From: Methanobacteriota archaeon
Lineage (GTDB): Archaea; Halobacteriota; Methanosarcinia; Methanosarcinales; Methanosarcinaceae
Direction: 5' to 3'
DNA length: 64,000 nt
Assembly (NCBI GenBank): GCA_023399215.1
Contig: JAEWQJ010000002.1
Coordinates: forward strand, 1-64,000
Positions 17,629-26,429 of the stretch are shown in pieces. Both the position numbers and the translations under genes were made by a program. Under the pieces are notes generated by a model that had not been told where the DNA came from, searched no databases, and saw nothing but the letters and a program-made list of their open reading frames with translations. Each line of letters starts with the position of its first letter. Position 1 is the first letter of the stretch.

Positions 17629-17654
17629 TATCTCAAGGTGTTGGAGGTAGCTAA

Positions 17655-18695
17655 TTGCCACCAAAGATTGCAGAAGTCATTGAACATGACGTATGCGCAG
17701 CCTGTGGAGCATGCGAGGCCGTATGTCCTATAGGAGCTGTAACTGTAAAGAAGGCGGCAGAAATCCGTGATCCAAACGATCTGAGCCTTTATGAGAAAGG
17801 AGCTGGGTATCTGGTCTGTGAAGGTTGCTTAACCTGCAGCAGAATCTGTCCAGTAGTAGACGGCTTCATTGAGAACGAGCTTGCAAATGTGCGCAAGTTT
17901 TTTGCCGCAAGGTCCAGGGAAAATGCTGGCAGCCAGGATGGAGGAGTTACCAGTGGCATTCTTAAATCTCTTTTCAAGCAGGACAAAATCGACTGTGCGG
18001 TAGGAATCACTCGAAACGAAAAATGGGAACCAAAAGTCGTTTTATTGACAAGTGCTGAAGATGTTGAGAAGGTAAGAGGAACCAAGTACACTTCTGATCC
18101 GGTTGTTGCAGCCCTCCGGGAAGCCTTCGAAAAATATGATCGAATTGCAGTTGTCGGGGTACCCTGCCAGGCTCATTCTGCGCGCCTGATCAGGGAAAAT
18201 GTAAGCGAGAAAATTGTGCTTATCATCGGACTACTATGTATGGAAAGTTTTTATCATGATGTAATGCTTGATAAAATAATCCCGGAGATTATGAAAGTCA
18301 AGATCGAAGACGTCAGGAAAATGGAGTTCACTAAAGGTAAGTTCTGGGTCTACACCAGTGACGGCGAGGTTCACTCCGTGCCTATCAAGGACGTAGCTAA
18401 ATATGCCCGAAACCCCTGCCATCACTGCTGTGACTACACTTCAGTTTTTGCCGACATTTCTGTAGGTTCGGTTGGTGCTCCGGATGGATGGAACTCGGTC
18501 TTTATAAGGACAGAAGCCGGAGAAGAATACTTCGATATGGTCCGTGAAGAAATGGAGATCATGGAAGATCCCAAGCCTGGCCTTGAGCTTGTAAGAAAGC
18601 TTATTGATATGAAGCGCAAAAATAATGCTGAACATTTTAAAGAGGTCTGCAAAGAGTTCAGCTTTGAGACGGGAATCCGTGACGAAACTGTATGA
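17655..18695 (+). CDS. fpoF: F420H2 dehydrogenase input subunit FpoF (FrhB/FdhB family)
   Basis: FpoF oxidises F420H2 and feeds electrons into the proton-pumping Fpo complex. It may also act alone as an F420:ferredoxin oxidoreductase. The 346-residue protein has two N-terminal [4Fe-4S] motifs, C14xxC17xxC20xxxC24 and C55xxC58xxC61xxxC65, then the FrhB FAD/F420 domain with VVGVPCQAHSARL near residue 170. The translation start is TTG at 17655 with GGAGGT at 17643-17648. Its place next to mer is the arrangement known for Methanosarcina, where fpoF is separate from the main fpo operon. It is soluble and peripheral. Confidence 0.93.
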   Translation: MPPKIAEVIEHDVCAACGACEAVCPIGAVTVKKAAEIRDPNDLSLYEKGAGYLVCEGCLTCSRICPVVDGFIENELANVRKFFAARSRENAGSQDGGVTSGILKSLFKQDKIDCAVGITRNEKWEPKVVLLTSAEDVEKVRGTKYTSDPVVAALREAFEKYDRIAVVGVPCQAHSARLIRENVSEKIVLIIGLLCMESFYHDVMLDKIIPEIMKVKIEDVRKMEFTKGKFWVYTSDGEVHSVPIKDVAKYARNPCHHCCDYTSVFADISVGSVGAPDGWNSVFIRTEAGEEYFDMVREEMEIMEDPKPGLELVRKLIDMKRKNNAEHFKEVCKEFSFETGIRDETV

Positions 18696-18748
18696 AATCA
18701 GAATTAGCGAGATAAGTATAAATGTATTGTTGGGGGTTGAAATACGGG

Positions 18749-19270
18749 ATGACACGAGCTTTTTATATTGGACGTTTTCAACCGTATCATTTTGGTCACC
18801 ATACCATAATCAAGCAGATTGCGGAAGAAGTTGATGAGCTGGTTATAGGCATAGGAAGTGCTCAGAAAAGTCATGAATCAACTGACCCTTTTACGGCAGG
18901 GGAAAGGGTTTTGATGGTGTATAACGCGCTTGAAAATCTTCCTATCCGACACTATGTTCTACCTATTGAAGACATCAAGTATAACTCTATCTGGGTCCAT
19001 CACGTTGCGTCTCGAACGCCTCATTTCGATGTAGTATACTCGAATAATCCGCTGGTTATTCAGCTCTTCCGAGAGGCCGGAGTTTGTGTAAAACAATCTC
19101 CTCTTTATATCCGGGAAAGATACTCCGGAACCGAGATCCGGAGACGAATGGTTGCAGGGGAAAAATGGGAACACCTTGTTCCAAAGTCAGTCGTCGAGGT
19201 AATTAAGGAAATAGACGGAGTAACACGCCTCAGGAACGTTTCTGCTAGCGATAACAATTCTTCATTATAA
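18749..19270 (+). CDS. nadM: Archaeal nicotinamide-nucleotide adenylyltransferase
   Basis: NadM joins NMN and ATP to give NAD. The 173-residue protein has the nucleotidyltransferase signature GRFQPYHFGHH (8-18) and the C-terminal phosphate-binding SGTEIRRRM. I place the start at ATG 18749, since MTRAFYIGRFQP is the usual family start and GGGGGTTGA lies about 10 bases upstream. The longer frame from 18722 adds nine atypical residues. It begins 53 bases after fpoF on the same strand. Confidence 0.93.
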   Translation: MTRAFYIGRFQPYHFGHHTIIKQIAEEVDELVIGIGSAQKSHESTDPFTAGERVLMVYNALENLPIRHYVLPIEDIKYNSIWVHHVASRTPHFDVVYSNNPLVIQLFREAGVCVKQSPLYIRERYSGTEIRRRMVAGEKWEHLVPKSVVEVIKEIDGVTRLRNVSASDNNSSL

Positions 19271-19809
19271 GAATGGTTACTCGTATGAGTATACACGATT
19301 ATTTGTCTCTATCTATGTATTAACTAGTGCTCTCTCCGAAACCTTATTAATTTTTTTAATAAGTTCACACAGTCAACAGTCACAAGTAAACTAAAGAGAT
19401 AACTTTTAATAAAAGAAATTGCTATTTCTAATTGTGAACTCTTAATACTTTTTCGTACTGATGTTGGGTCATTTTCTATGTGTTTTGTGATACTGCGTCT
19501 CAACTTTTAACCTTAGTTTGGATATAAGGTTAATTGATGCAATCGATATTATTATTGAACACATTGAAGAGTACCTGTATTTTCGAAGAAGTAAGAGATA
19601 AATAAAAACATAAAACAAGCAGTTTATTTTTTAACTGTTTGTTAAAAAATAGCGTAGAAAGATCATTCAATCATATGAAAATATATCTCCCTGATAACTC
19701 GGGGGGTTTAATCCGGAAGAGTATATTTTCATTGCCAGTGAAAATCGGATTCAAAAACCAATAATTTTGGAAATTTTTATGATTGAGTGTATACTATGGA
19801 GGGTATAAA
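19271..19809. other. AT-rich spacer with a T-rich hairpin
   Basis: TTATTAA-TTTTT-TTAATAA at 19344-19362 could act as a terminator or fold, 75 bases after nadM. A second imperfect inverted pair (AACAAGCAGTT / AACTGTTTGTT) lies at about 19615-19645. I see no gene. Confidence 0.4.
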
Positions 19810-20226
19810 ATGCGAAAGATTGTATTTAAGACAATATGTATTTTCACATTAGTCTTCTTTGTTATGTCAATGACAGGAGCAGCGTGTAGTAACAGTTATA
19901 AAAACACTTATAAAACAAAAACAGATGCGATAAATGACTCTTATAATGTTAAACTTAAAAAATGTCCCAAAGTCACGTATTGCTTTAACACTGTGTTGAA
20001 AAATGACAAAGGAACTAACCTTAGAGTTACAGCCGGAACTTACAAGACCAAACTAGGCGGTAAAGTGACAATGTATAGTAACGGTAAATTCTGCTACAAA
20101 GCATCATCAACGTGTTGTTATAAAAAATGTTCTTGCACGGACACTTTCACATACAAGATAAAAGGTAAGGATGGAAAAACCGATAGTGCAACCGTTACAT
20201 TGAGACTCAAATGTCCTACCTGCTAA
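19810..20226 (+). CDS. Secreted cysteine-rich Ig-like (cadherin/Big_9-type) protein
   Basis: The 138-residue product has a signal peptide (residues 1-25) and one domain with the pattern NDKGTNLRV...GKVTMYSNGKFCYKA...DTFTYKIKGKDGKTDSATVTL. This is the pattern of bacterial cadherin-like/VCBS-type surface repeats. Unusually it carries about ten cysteines, including a CCYKKCSC cluster and a C-terminal CPTC, which suggests disulfides or metal binding. The start is ATG at 19810, chosen because GGAGGGT precedes it at 19798-19804. The frame opens nine codons earlier. It stands alone. Confidence 0.75.
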   Translation: MRKIVFKTICIFTLVFFVMSMTGAACSNSYKNTYKTKTDAINDSYNVKLKKCPKVTYCFNTVLKNDKGTNLRVTAGTYKTKLGGKVTMYSNGKFCYKASSTCCYKKCSCTDTFTYKIKGKDGKTDSATVTLRLKCPTC

Positions 20227-20353
20227 AAATGCCTTCAGGCAGTTGTCCTGACTGTTGTAACGCAGTAGTTTAAGGGAAAAGGGAGTTTTAATCTTCCGGG
20301 GATCCAATCCCCACATCCCTTACCAATTTCCTTACCTTTTAAATTCACAATGG

Positions 20354-20902
20354 TTAAGGAACAAGATCAATCCAATCAATTGATCCGGGTTTATACTCCG
20401 ACAATTCTTCTTCATTTCCACTTAAAATATGATCCATTATTTTTTCTATGTGCTGTCCTGTCTCTTCAATGCTCTTTCCTGTCGTGTTTATCTCATAAAC
20501 TTTTTTACACCATTCAAAGGCTTCAACCAGGATCACATCAAGAGCTTCGGCTTCAATATTTTCTCTTATTTTCTCTTCCGAATAGCCGCGTGCTTTCAGC
20601 CTCATTTTCAATTCAGGAGGGTATACCCTGAGTATAATCACGATATCTGCGATGTAATGTGCAAGATGACTCTCAAGAATTATTACCTCATTTTCCTTTC
20701 CACCAATAATCTCCTCAAGACGCTGCCCAACAAGTTCCATATCTGCAATAACCGCATCTCTCTTCTCATCGATCTCAGTGTAAAGATGTTCTTCTTTGAT
20801 CATTTCATTAAGATGGATTACTTTCCAGTGCTTTTTCCTTTCAAGAAACTTACTTACCGAGGTTTTTCCAGTTCCTGGCGTACCGGTGAGTCCTATTAAC
20901 AT
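20354..20902 (-). CDS. AK6/Fap7-type adenylate kinase-like P-loop protein
   Basis: The 182-residue kinase has Walker A GTPGTGKT at 7-14, a NMP-binding region and ESHLAHYIADIVIILR (near 76-91). That segment is typical of the archaeal AK6/Fap7 family, not of standard adenylate kinase. Relatives act in small-subunit ribosome maturation and show weak adenylate kinase activity. Length is usual. No conserved neighbour supports a further role here. Confidence 0.88.
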   Translation of the reverse strand: MLIGLTGTPGTGKTSVSKFLERKKHWKVIHLNEMIKEEHLYTEIDEKRDAVIADMELVGQRLEEIIGGKENEVIILESHLAHYIADIVIILRVYPPELKMRLKARGYSEEKIRENIEAEALDVILVEAFEWCKKVYEINTTGKSIEETGQHIEKIMDHILSGNEEELSEYKPGSIDWIDLVP

Positions 20903-21076
20903 GGAGAAAAGAATGGATTTATATCAATTATACTTAATGCAGCCTTTAAAAATTATTTGAAAAAATATTTTTTACATAACACATCAGTCTGAATCTTCAT
21001 GATACGCCAGTTTTATACTTTTCGGGAAAAACTCAACAACATATTTCCAATCCAGAGATGTTTAATCCAAACCACT

Positions 21077-21322
21077 TTATTCTTTCAAAGTCCCGATAAC
21101 AGGAAAGTCCTTAAACATTTCAGGCCCATGAGGTGCCTCGTCCATTTCTTCTGTAAGGTCTTTTCCTGCATCGTGAAGTCCCTGGTGTGTGCCACTTTCC
21201 CATAAATAGCTGTCTGAGACATCATAGACCTGTCCCTGATAGGCAACATAAATCTTGCCATTTTTACCGTTATACTCTGCAAGTTCTTCAAGTGTGTATT
21301 CTTTCAATTTCCATCTCTCCAC
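21077..21322 (-). CDS. Small cytochrome-b5-like heme/steroid-binding domain protein
   Basis: The 81-residue protein matches the cytochrome b5 fold: YTLEELAEYNGKNGKIYVAY, then GQVYDVSDSYLWESG, THQGLHDAGKDLT and APHG. Candidate heme ligands are His46 or His50 and His65. The usual HPGG is replaced, as in other prokaryotic single-domain members. It has no signal or membrane segment, so it should be cytoplasmic. It starts 48 bases after the DUF255 gene on the same strand and may be co-transcribed. Heme binding is inferred from the family. Confidence 0.8.
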   Translation of the reverse strand: MERWKLKEYTLEELAEYNGKNGKIYVAYQGQVYDVSDSYLWESGTHQGLHDAGKDLTEEMDEAPHGPEMFKDFPVIGTLKE

Positions 21323-21370
21323 TCTAATTTTAATAATTCATTTGACTAAAGCCTTCAGTTTCAATTGCAG

Positions 21371-23464
21371 TCATACGTTTAGCATTCTTAACATCTCATT
21401 GACCTCAGTAGTAGGAAGTTGACATTGAAAGTTCTGGCAGACGTACGCAGTGGCTTTTCCATCTATAGGAACCTGTTCTTCCGTATATTTTGCCAGTTTT
21501 GTAATTTCAGGATCCTTTCCTTCAGGTCTGAAAATTAGCACTTTATTAGGAATGAAGTATGTCCAGAGTTCTTCGAGCAGCTGTCCAGTGTCTGGAGATT
21601 CATGCTTTCCGGCAATTACCACTTGATAAGCTGGACCCAGACCAAAATCAAGAGCTGATAAGAACTGCGTATATCCTGAAGGTATTTTTCTGATGAGTTT
21701 TGAAAAAGCGCGCTCCAGCCCTTGAGCTCTATCTTCCAGCTCGGGATCTGCAGTTATTCTGGAAAGTCTAAGAAGATTTAGCATTTCAATAGAATTTCCT
21801 GAAGGTATGGCTGCATCCGCAAACTCTTTTTTCCTGAAAATAAGTGACTCGCTGTCGTCAGCAGTAAAGAAGAATCCTCCCTGAACGGGATCCCAGAAGT
21901 GATTGAGAAATTCTCTGTTGAGGCAAAGGGCTGCTTTAAGATAGTCCAGTTTAAATCCTGCCTCGTAAAGCTCCAGGAGTCCGTGAATCAAAAATGCGTA
22001 GTCGTCGGCAGTTCCGGAAATACCGGATTTTCCGTCTCGATATCTATGAAGCAATCGTCCATCGGGACTGTAAAGTCTCATGAGAATGAAATCTGCGGCT
22101 TTTTCGGCAGCTTTCAGGTATTTCTCCTCGCCAAAGGCCTGGAAACCTTTTGCAAGAGCTGCAATCATAAGTCCATTCCAATCAGTTAGAATCTTGTCAT
22201 CTTTTGCAGGTCTTTTACGTTTATTTCGGGCTAACAGAAGTTTTTCTTTAGCTATTTTTACCCAACTCTCAATTTCGTCAGCGGGAATTTTCATTTCGGC
22301 AGCAAGCGATTCGAGAGAACGAGGCATATAAAAAATATTAGTTCCGGTTTTTTTACCTCTTATTTCTTCTTCAAAATTACCTCTTTCCCTGAGATTAAAC
22401 ACCTTTGTAATTAGTTCTGACTCCTCGGGACTAAGAACCTTTCGGACTTCTTCTAAAGTCCAGAGATAGTACTTTCCTTCCTCTCCTTCTACATCAGCAT
22501 CTTCCCCACAATAAAATCCACCTTCCTGAGATCTCATGTCTCTTAACACATAGTCAAGAATTCCTTCTGCTGCTTCCTTATACAGTCTCTTTCCGGTAAC
22601 CTGATAAATTTCTGTGTATGCAGTTGCAATAAGAGCCTGGTCGTATAGCATCTTTTCAAAGTGGGGGACAATCCACATATTATCTGTAGAGTAACGGTGA
22701 AAACCCGAACCCAGGTGGTCATGGATTCCTCCCCTGTACATATTTTCCAGGGTATATTCAACCATATGAAGAGCTTCAGGGTTCCCGCTGCGTCTCCAGT
22801 ATCGAAGCAAAAAGAATATTTTGTGTGGGGTAGGAAATTTTGGAGCTCTTTCAAAACCACCATATTCGTTATCAAAGGAAGTCAGTAGCTCTTCGTAAGC
22901 TTCCTCCATTATTGACTCCCCTATGCCCTCTCCTGCTGACTCTGAGATCATATTCTGGATAGTAAACGTGATTTTATCAGCTGACTCAAGGACCTCTTCG
23001 TGCTGCCTGTCCCAGATCTCCTCTATTCGAGGCACAAGCTCGAGCATTCCTGTCTGGCTAAAACGAGAATTTTTAGGGATATAGGTTCCTGCAAAAAAAG
23101 GCTTCATTTTTGGGGTCATGATGATGTTAAGAGGCCAGCCCCCTCTTCCAAGAATAATCTGGCAGACCGTCATATAAACATTGTCAATGTCCGGCCGTTC
23201 TTCGCGGTCTACTTTTATGCAAACAAAAGCCCTGTTCATGAGTCTTGCTATCTCTTCATCTTCAAATGACTCATGTGCCATTACGTGACACCAGTGGCAG
23301 GTGGAATACCCAATTGATAAAAAAATAGGTTTATTTTCGTTTCTGGCTTTCTCAAAAGCTTCTTCCCCCCAGGGGTACCAGTCCACAGGATTATATGCGT
23401 GCTGGAGGAGATATGGGCTCTTTTCATTTATCAGACGGTTAGGTTTTCTGTAATTTTCTCCCAG
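21371..23464 (-). CDS. DUF255/YyaL-type thioredoxin-fold and (alpha/alpha)6-barrel protein
   Basis: The protein has a thioredoxin-like N-terminal domain with STCHWCHVM, followed by a long helical-toroid domain as in N-acylglucosamine-2-epimerase-like folds. Relatives are YyaL and human SPATA20, and the function is not settled. Canonical starts begin only at GTG 23386, but the conserved family N-terminus NRLINEKSPYLLQH is encoded upstream in the same frame. No ATG, GTG or TTG occurs between it and the in-frame TGA at 23486-23488. I therefore start at CTG 23464, which has GGAGGG 6 bases upstream (23471-23476). This gives about 697 residues. Confidence 0.88.
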   Translation of the reverse strand: MGENYRKPNRLINEKSPYLLQHAYNPVDWYPWGEEAFEKARNENKPIFLSIGYSTCHWCHVMAHESFEDEEIARLMNRAFVCIKVDREERPDIDNVYMTVCQIILGRGGWPLNIIMTPKMKPFFAGTYIPKNSRFSQTGMLELVPRIEEIWDRQHEEVLESADKITFTIQNMISESAGEGIGESIMEEAYEELLTSFDNEYGGFERAPKFPTPHKIFFLLRYWRRSGNPEALHMVEYTLENMYRGGIHDHLGSGFHRYSTDNMWIVPHFEKMLYDQALIATAYTEIYQVTGKRLYKEAAEGILDYVLRDMRSQEGGFYCGEDADVEGEEGKYYLWTLEEVRKVLSPEESELITKVFNLRERGNFEEEIRGKKTGTNIFYMPRSLESLAAEMKIPADEIESWVKIAKEKLLLARNKRKRPAKDDKILTDWNGLMIAALAKGFQAFGEEKYLKAAEKAADFILMRLYSPDGRLLHRYRDGKSGISGTADDYAFLIHGLLELYEAGFKLDYLKAALCLNREFLNHFWDPVQGGFFFTADDSESLIFRKKEFADAAIPSGNSIEMLNLLRLSRITADPELEDRAQGLERAFSKLIRKIPSGYTQFLSALDFGLGPAYQVVIAGKHESPDTGQLLEELWTYFIPNKVLIFRPEGKDPEITKLAKYTEEQVPIDGKATAYVCQNFQCQLPTTEVNEMLRMLNV

Positions 23465-23485
23465 TAAAATCCCTCCGACTTTTCT

Positions 23486-23764
23486 TCAGGCTTTTATTTC
23501 TTTCCAGGCAAGCATTCTGTCTTTAAAGACTTTGGACACCCCTACATTTTCCCTAACCAAGATTCTGAGATCCATCATTGCCTGCAAACCTGAAAGAGAT
23601 GCCATAGCAGTTTCTTTATCTCTGATTTTCTCAGTTTCTAGTAGTTTTAAACGATACTGACGATGACTTTGCCCCGAATTTACAGATCTGGTATGTTTCG
23701 ATTTCCCTGCTTTCTGAAAATAAGTCCTGTAGGAACGCAAATTTAACTCGTTAATAATATCCAT
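23486..23764 (-). CDS. Small basic protein of unknown function
   Basis: This is a 92-residue soluble protein that starts MDIINELNLRSYRTYFQKAG. It is very basic in its first half (HTRSVNSGQSHRQYRLK) and has a helical second half. ATG is preceded by GGGGAG at a normal distance. It is immediately upstream of the DUF255 gene and in the same frame as it, separated only by its own TGA. The two are surely co-transcribed if both are real. I recognise no family. Confidence 0.6.
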   Translation of the reverse strand: MDIINELNLRSYRTYFQKAGKSKHTRSVNSGQSHRQYRLKLLETEKIRDKETAMASLSGLQAMMDLRILVRENVGVSKVFKDRMLAWKEIKA

Positions 23765-24172
23765 TCTAACTCCCCTGGTCTAAATCTATCTCCATAAATT
23801 TCATTCTGAATGAATGGCTAACTCTAGAGCAGATTAATCTATCCTCAATACAATGATAATTTTTCTCAGGCTTCTTATAAGCCTTTAAACTGAAAAATTA
23901 GGTACAGCCAAATTTCCCCACTTTAAATACTCATCTCCTGAATATCAATATATCGGTATTCTAAGAGAATTTATTTACTAGTAAATTATAAGTCAGACCA
24001 GCAATTTTATAAGCAATGTAGGCAGGAAACTCCCGAAACATGGAGATTCGTTTCATTTTAAAGTTCCCGCACTTTTGTTTAGTAAAAAAAGTTAATTAAC
24101 TGACATAGCACTATTTTATGCTACTTTTCTATATAGCAACAGCTACTTAACATTTCAGGAGACTGCTTGCTT
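23765..24172. other. 408-base AT-rich spacer
   Basis: No gene is seen. AT runs near 23935-23990 could include the promoter of the minus-strand pair 23764/23464. The right part follows the uppS stop and has no clear hairpin. Confidence 0.35.
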
Positions 24173-25051
24173 TTAAATGGACTGAAGTTGTCCAATCTCT
24201 TCGCTTTTTTCCTCACGAGTTCCCATTTCCAGGAAATTTACAACCTTTGAGACTCTATATGATTGTTCCTGCTTTTTTTCGGCCTCTCTGGCCTGATATA
24301 CCCTGACCGAGCGAAGAAGGTCGATTTTTCTGAACTCTGGCCAGAAAGGAGCACAGAAGTAAGCTGCACAGTCACTTCCGTTAGCCTGCCAAGGAAGAAA
24401 ATTTGAAACCCTTTCATCGCCTCCAGTGCGGATGACAAGATCCACATTTGGAACCGAGACCCCTGGGGCCGGATAAAGATGTTTTGAAATAAGGCTTTCG
24501 TTCACTTCATCAAGAGATAGTTTCCCATTGGAAATACAGCCTGCAATATCGCGGACGGCCTGAATGATATCCTGCCTGCCTCCATAAGCAATGGCAACGT
24601 TCAGGTAAAACTTCCTGTAATTTTTCGTTGCTTTTTCTATTTTTTCAATTGATTCATTCAGAAAAGCAGGTAATTTTGACCTATCTCCTATGACGCGAAC
24701 CTGCGTCTCTTTTTCGTGTGTCCTTGGGTCAGAGTAAAGTTTCAGGAATTTTTCATTAATGAGATTGAAGAGACCGCCAACTTCCTCTTCGGAGCGCTGA
24801 AAATTTTCTGTAGAAAAAGCGTAGAGAGTAAGCTGTTTTACCCCTATCTCATAACACCACTCAATTACCTTTTCGGTAACTTCTGCTCCCATTGCATGCC
24901 CGAAACTTCGAGCCTTTCCAAGTTGCCCCGCATACCTGCGGTTCCCATCCATAATCACAGCTATATGATGCGGAATTTCTGAATTCAGAATCTTTCTCTG
25001 GAGTCTTCTCTCATACTCATTATAAAATATTCTGAAGATGCGGTTTTTCAA
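24173..25051 (-). CDS. uppS: cis-Prenyltransferase (undecaprenyl/decaprenyl diphosphate synthase type)
   Basis: The enzyme extends an allylic diphosphate with IPP to make the polyprenyl carrier for glycans. In archaea this feeds N-glycosylation. The 292-residue protein shows HHIAVIMDGNRRYAG (28-42, catalytic Asp35), YAFSTENFQRS and RTGGDERVSNFLPWQ. All core motifs are intact. The listed start is TTG 25051 with no good ribosome site. The frame continues upstream to ATA 25111, which has GGAGG (25119-25123) at a 7-base spacer, so the real product may be 20 residues longer. Confidence 0.92.
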   Translation of the reverse strand: MKNRIFRIFYNEYERRLQRKILNSEIPHHIAVIMDGNRRYAGQLGKARSFGHAMGAEVTEKVIEWCYEIGVKQLTLYAFSTENFQRSEEEVGGLFNLINEKFLKLYSDPRTHEKETQVRVIGDRSKLPAFLNESIEKIEKATKNYRKFYLNVAIAYGGRQDIIQAVRDIAGCISNGKLSLDEVNESLISKHLYPAPGVSVPNVDLVIRTGGDERVSNFLPWQANGSDCAAYFCAPFWPEFRKIDLLRSVRVYQAREAEKKQEQSYRVSKVVNFLEMGTREEKSEEIGQLQSI

Positions 25052-25241
25052 AAGGCGGAGTCCTGCACGAAAGATTCCCCTTCTCTTAGGTATAACATTT
25101 AATTTTTTTATGCGTTTTCCTCCTGAAAATATCCAGATCTGAAAACTATCCGCGTAGATTTCTCGTTTAATAAAGCTTAATACCTTCTCTTGTCTAAGAT
25201 ATTAATATCTCTTTTGCTTAATAATTCTATTTATCGAGTCC

Positions 25242-25358
25242 ATCCCAAAACCAATTTTACCCTCAAATTAGCAAAACTTCACAACTATTTTTGTGGTCCA
25301 AAAATCGATTGATTCTTCGGGACCTAGCATTCAGAAAAGTGATTTTGAGTTTTGGGAT
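25242..25358. repeat. ~117-bp segment bounded by a 10-bp inverted repeat
   Basis: ATCCCAAAAC at 25242-25251 is mirrored by GTTTTGGGAT at 25349-25358. A smaller CACAA/TTGTG hairpin lies inside. It could be a decayed insertion element or a structured spacer. The rest of the gap (25112-25589) has no gene. Confidence 0.35.
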
Positions 25359-25589
25359 CGGTTGTTGGGCCGAAAATCTATGTCATACGTAAAAATTACA
25401 TGCACTATGCTCGTTTTGTTGAATTAAATTTTAGAAGCCTCCAGCTCTCCAATTTTTACTTTAAGTAAATCAGAGTCTCTCGAAGCAAGATTCAAAGCCT
25501 GTAGTCACTCCATTCTTTTCGCTGCTTTAGCAGAATCAGTAAGCAATTTTCAAAATTGTTACCTAAAAACAGATAGCGAGAAGAGTGGC

Positions 25590-25859
25590 TCAGTAGTTTT
25601 CAAGCACAGAGCCAACAATGTTTTTATAACTTTCTTTTAGGGAATAGACGTTGTGATCTCCGGTGACATTTATGCTCAAGATCCCGAGTCTTGTATTCAT
25701 AAGCCCGACCATAGCCGAGACCCCCCGGTAGCTTACCTCAAAATTTCCTTTATCCAGGTAATCGTAAACTTCACCGGTGGTGAACTTGTCTCCGGTCAGG
25801 AAGAGATTGAGCACAACCTTGCGTATCCCGTTTTCATCCCTGCCGAGATACTTAATCAA
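25590..25859 (-). CDS. Small winged-helix-like protein, probably DUF2551
   Basis: The protein has about 89 residues with the pattern of a winged helix: GIRKVVLNLFLTGDKFTTGEVYDYL, then SYRGVSAMVGLMNTRLGIL and a beta-wing VTGDHNVYSL. It resembles the methanogen-specific DUF2551 family, which I recall but cannot verify here. A DNA-binding role is inferred. The listed start is TTG 25859. An in-frame CTG at 25892 has GAGGTG at 25900-25905 with a 7-base spacer and would add 11 residues (LQTAEERVRAR). Confidence 0.7.
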   Translation of the reverse strand: MIKYLGRDENGIRKVVLNLFLTGDKFTTGEVYDYLDKGNFEVSYRGVSAMVGLMNTRLGILSINVTGDHNVYSLKESYKNIVGSVLENY

Positions 25860-26237
25860 TCTCGCTCTTACCCTTTCTTCCGCAGTTTGCAGTTTCGGAC
25901 ACCTCAGTTAATGATTGAATTATATTGATCTAGCATTATATTGCTCACTATTCTTTTAGTTCTAAAAAGTATGCGACCTCTGAGTAGAGGCGCTAAGAAT
26001 CGAATACCCTATATCCTTATCGTTTATATATTTTAGGATTGCTTTTTTAAATTATTTATATAAAGTACAAATTTAATACCAATACATGAGTCCCAGCACA
26101 CTGTCAGCGACAGTAAATAATCCACGTTTTTCGCAGATTAAAATTCTCTGATCTCAATGTTTAAGGAAGTTTGAGAACTGTAAAGTATGTTAAAGAATTA
26201 GGAAGTATTTATATGAAACTTAGCTATAAATCTAAGC

Positions 26238-26387
26238 ATGAACGACAAAGATACATTACATAAAAATGGAATACCACATCTGGGCAAGGTCTCTGCGACT
26301 CTGAAGGCATTTTTAGACAAGATTGAGGTAAGGCAGGAATTTTTCTCGATCCGATCTTTGGACCCTTATCCAGCAGACTTCCACTAA
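26238..26387 (+). CDS. Doubtful 49-codon frame
   Basis: ATG at 26238 opens a 49-codon frame starting MNDKDTLHKNGIPHLGKV. No Shine-Dalgarno precedes it, but a CTTAG-N7-CTAAG hairpin sits just upstream (26219-26235). It could be a short leaderless gene or a remnant of a longer one. It is the only coding candidate in the 570-base gap before the carrier-protein cluster. Confidence 0.2.
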   Translation: MNDKDTLHKNGIPHLGKVSATLKAFLDKIEVRQEFFSIRSLDPYPADFH

Positions 26388-26429
26388 ATAATGAACGTGG
26401 AAATTATATACTAAATATAACATATGTGA

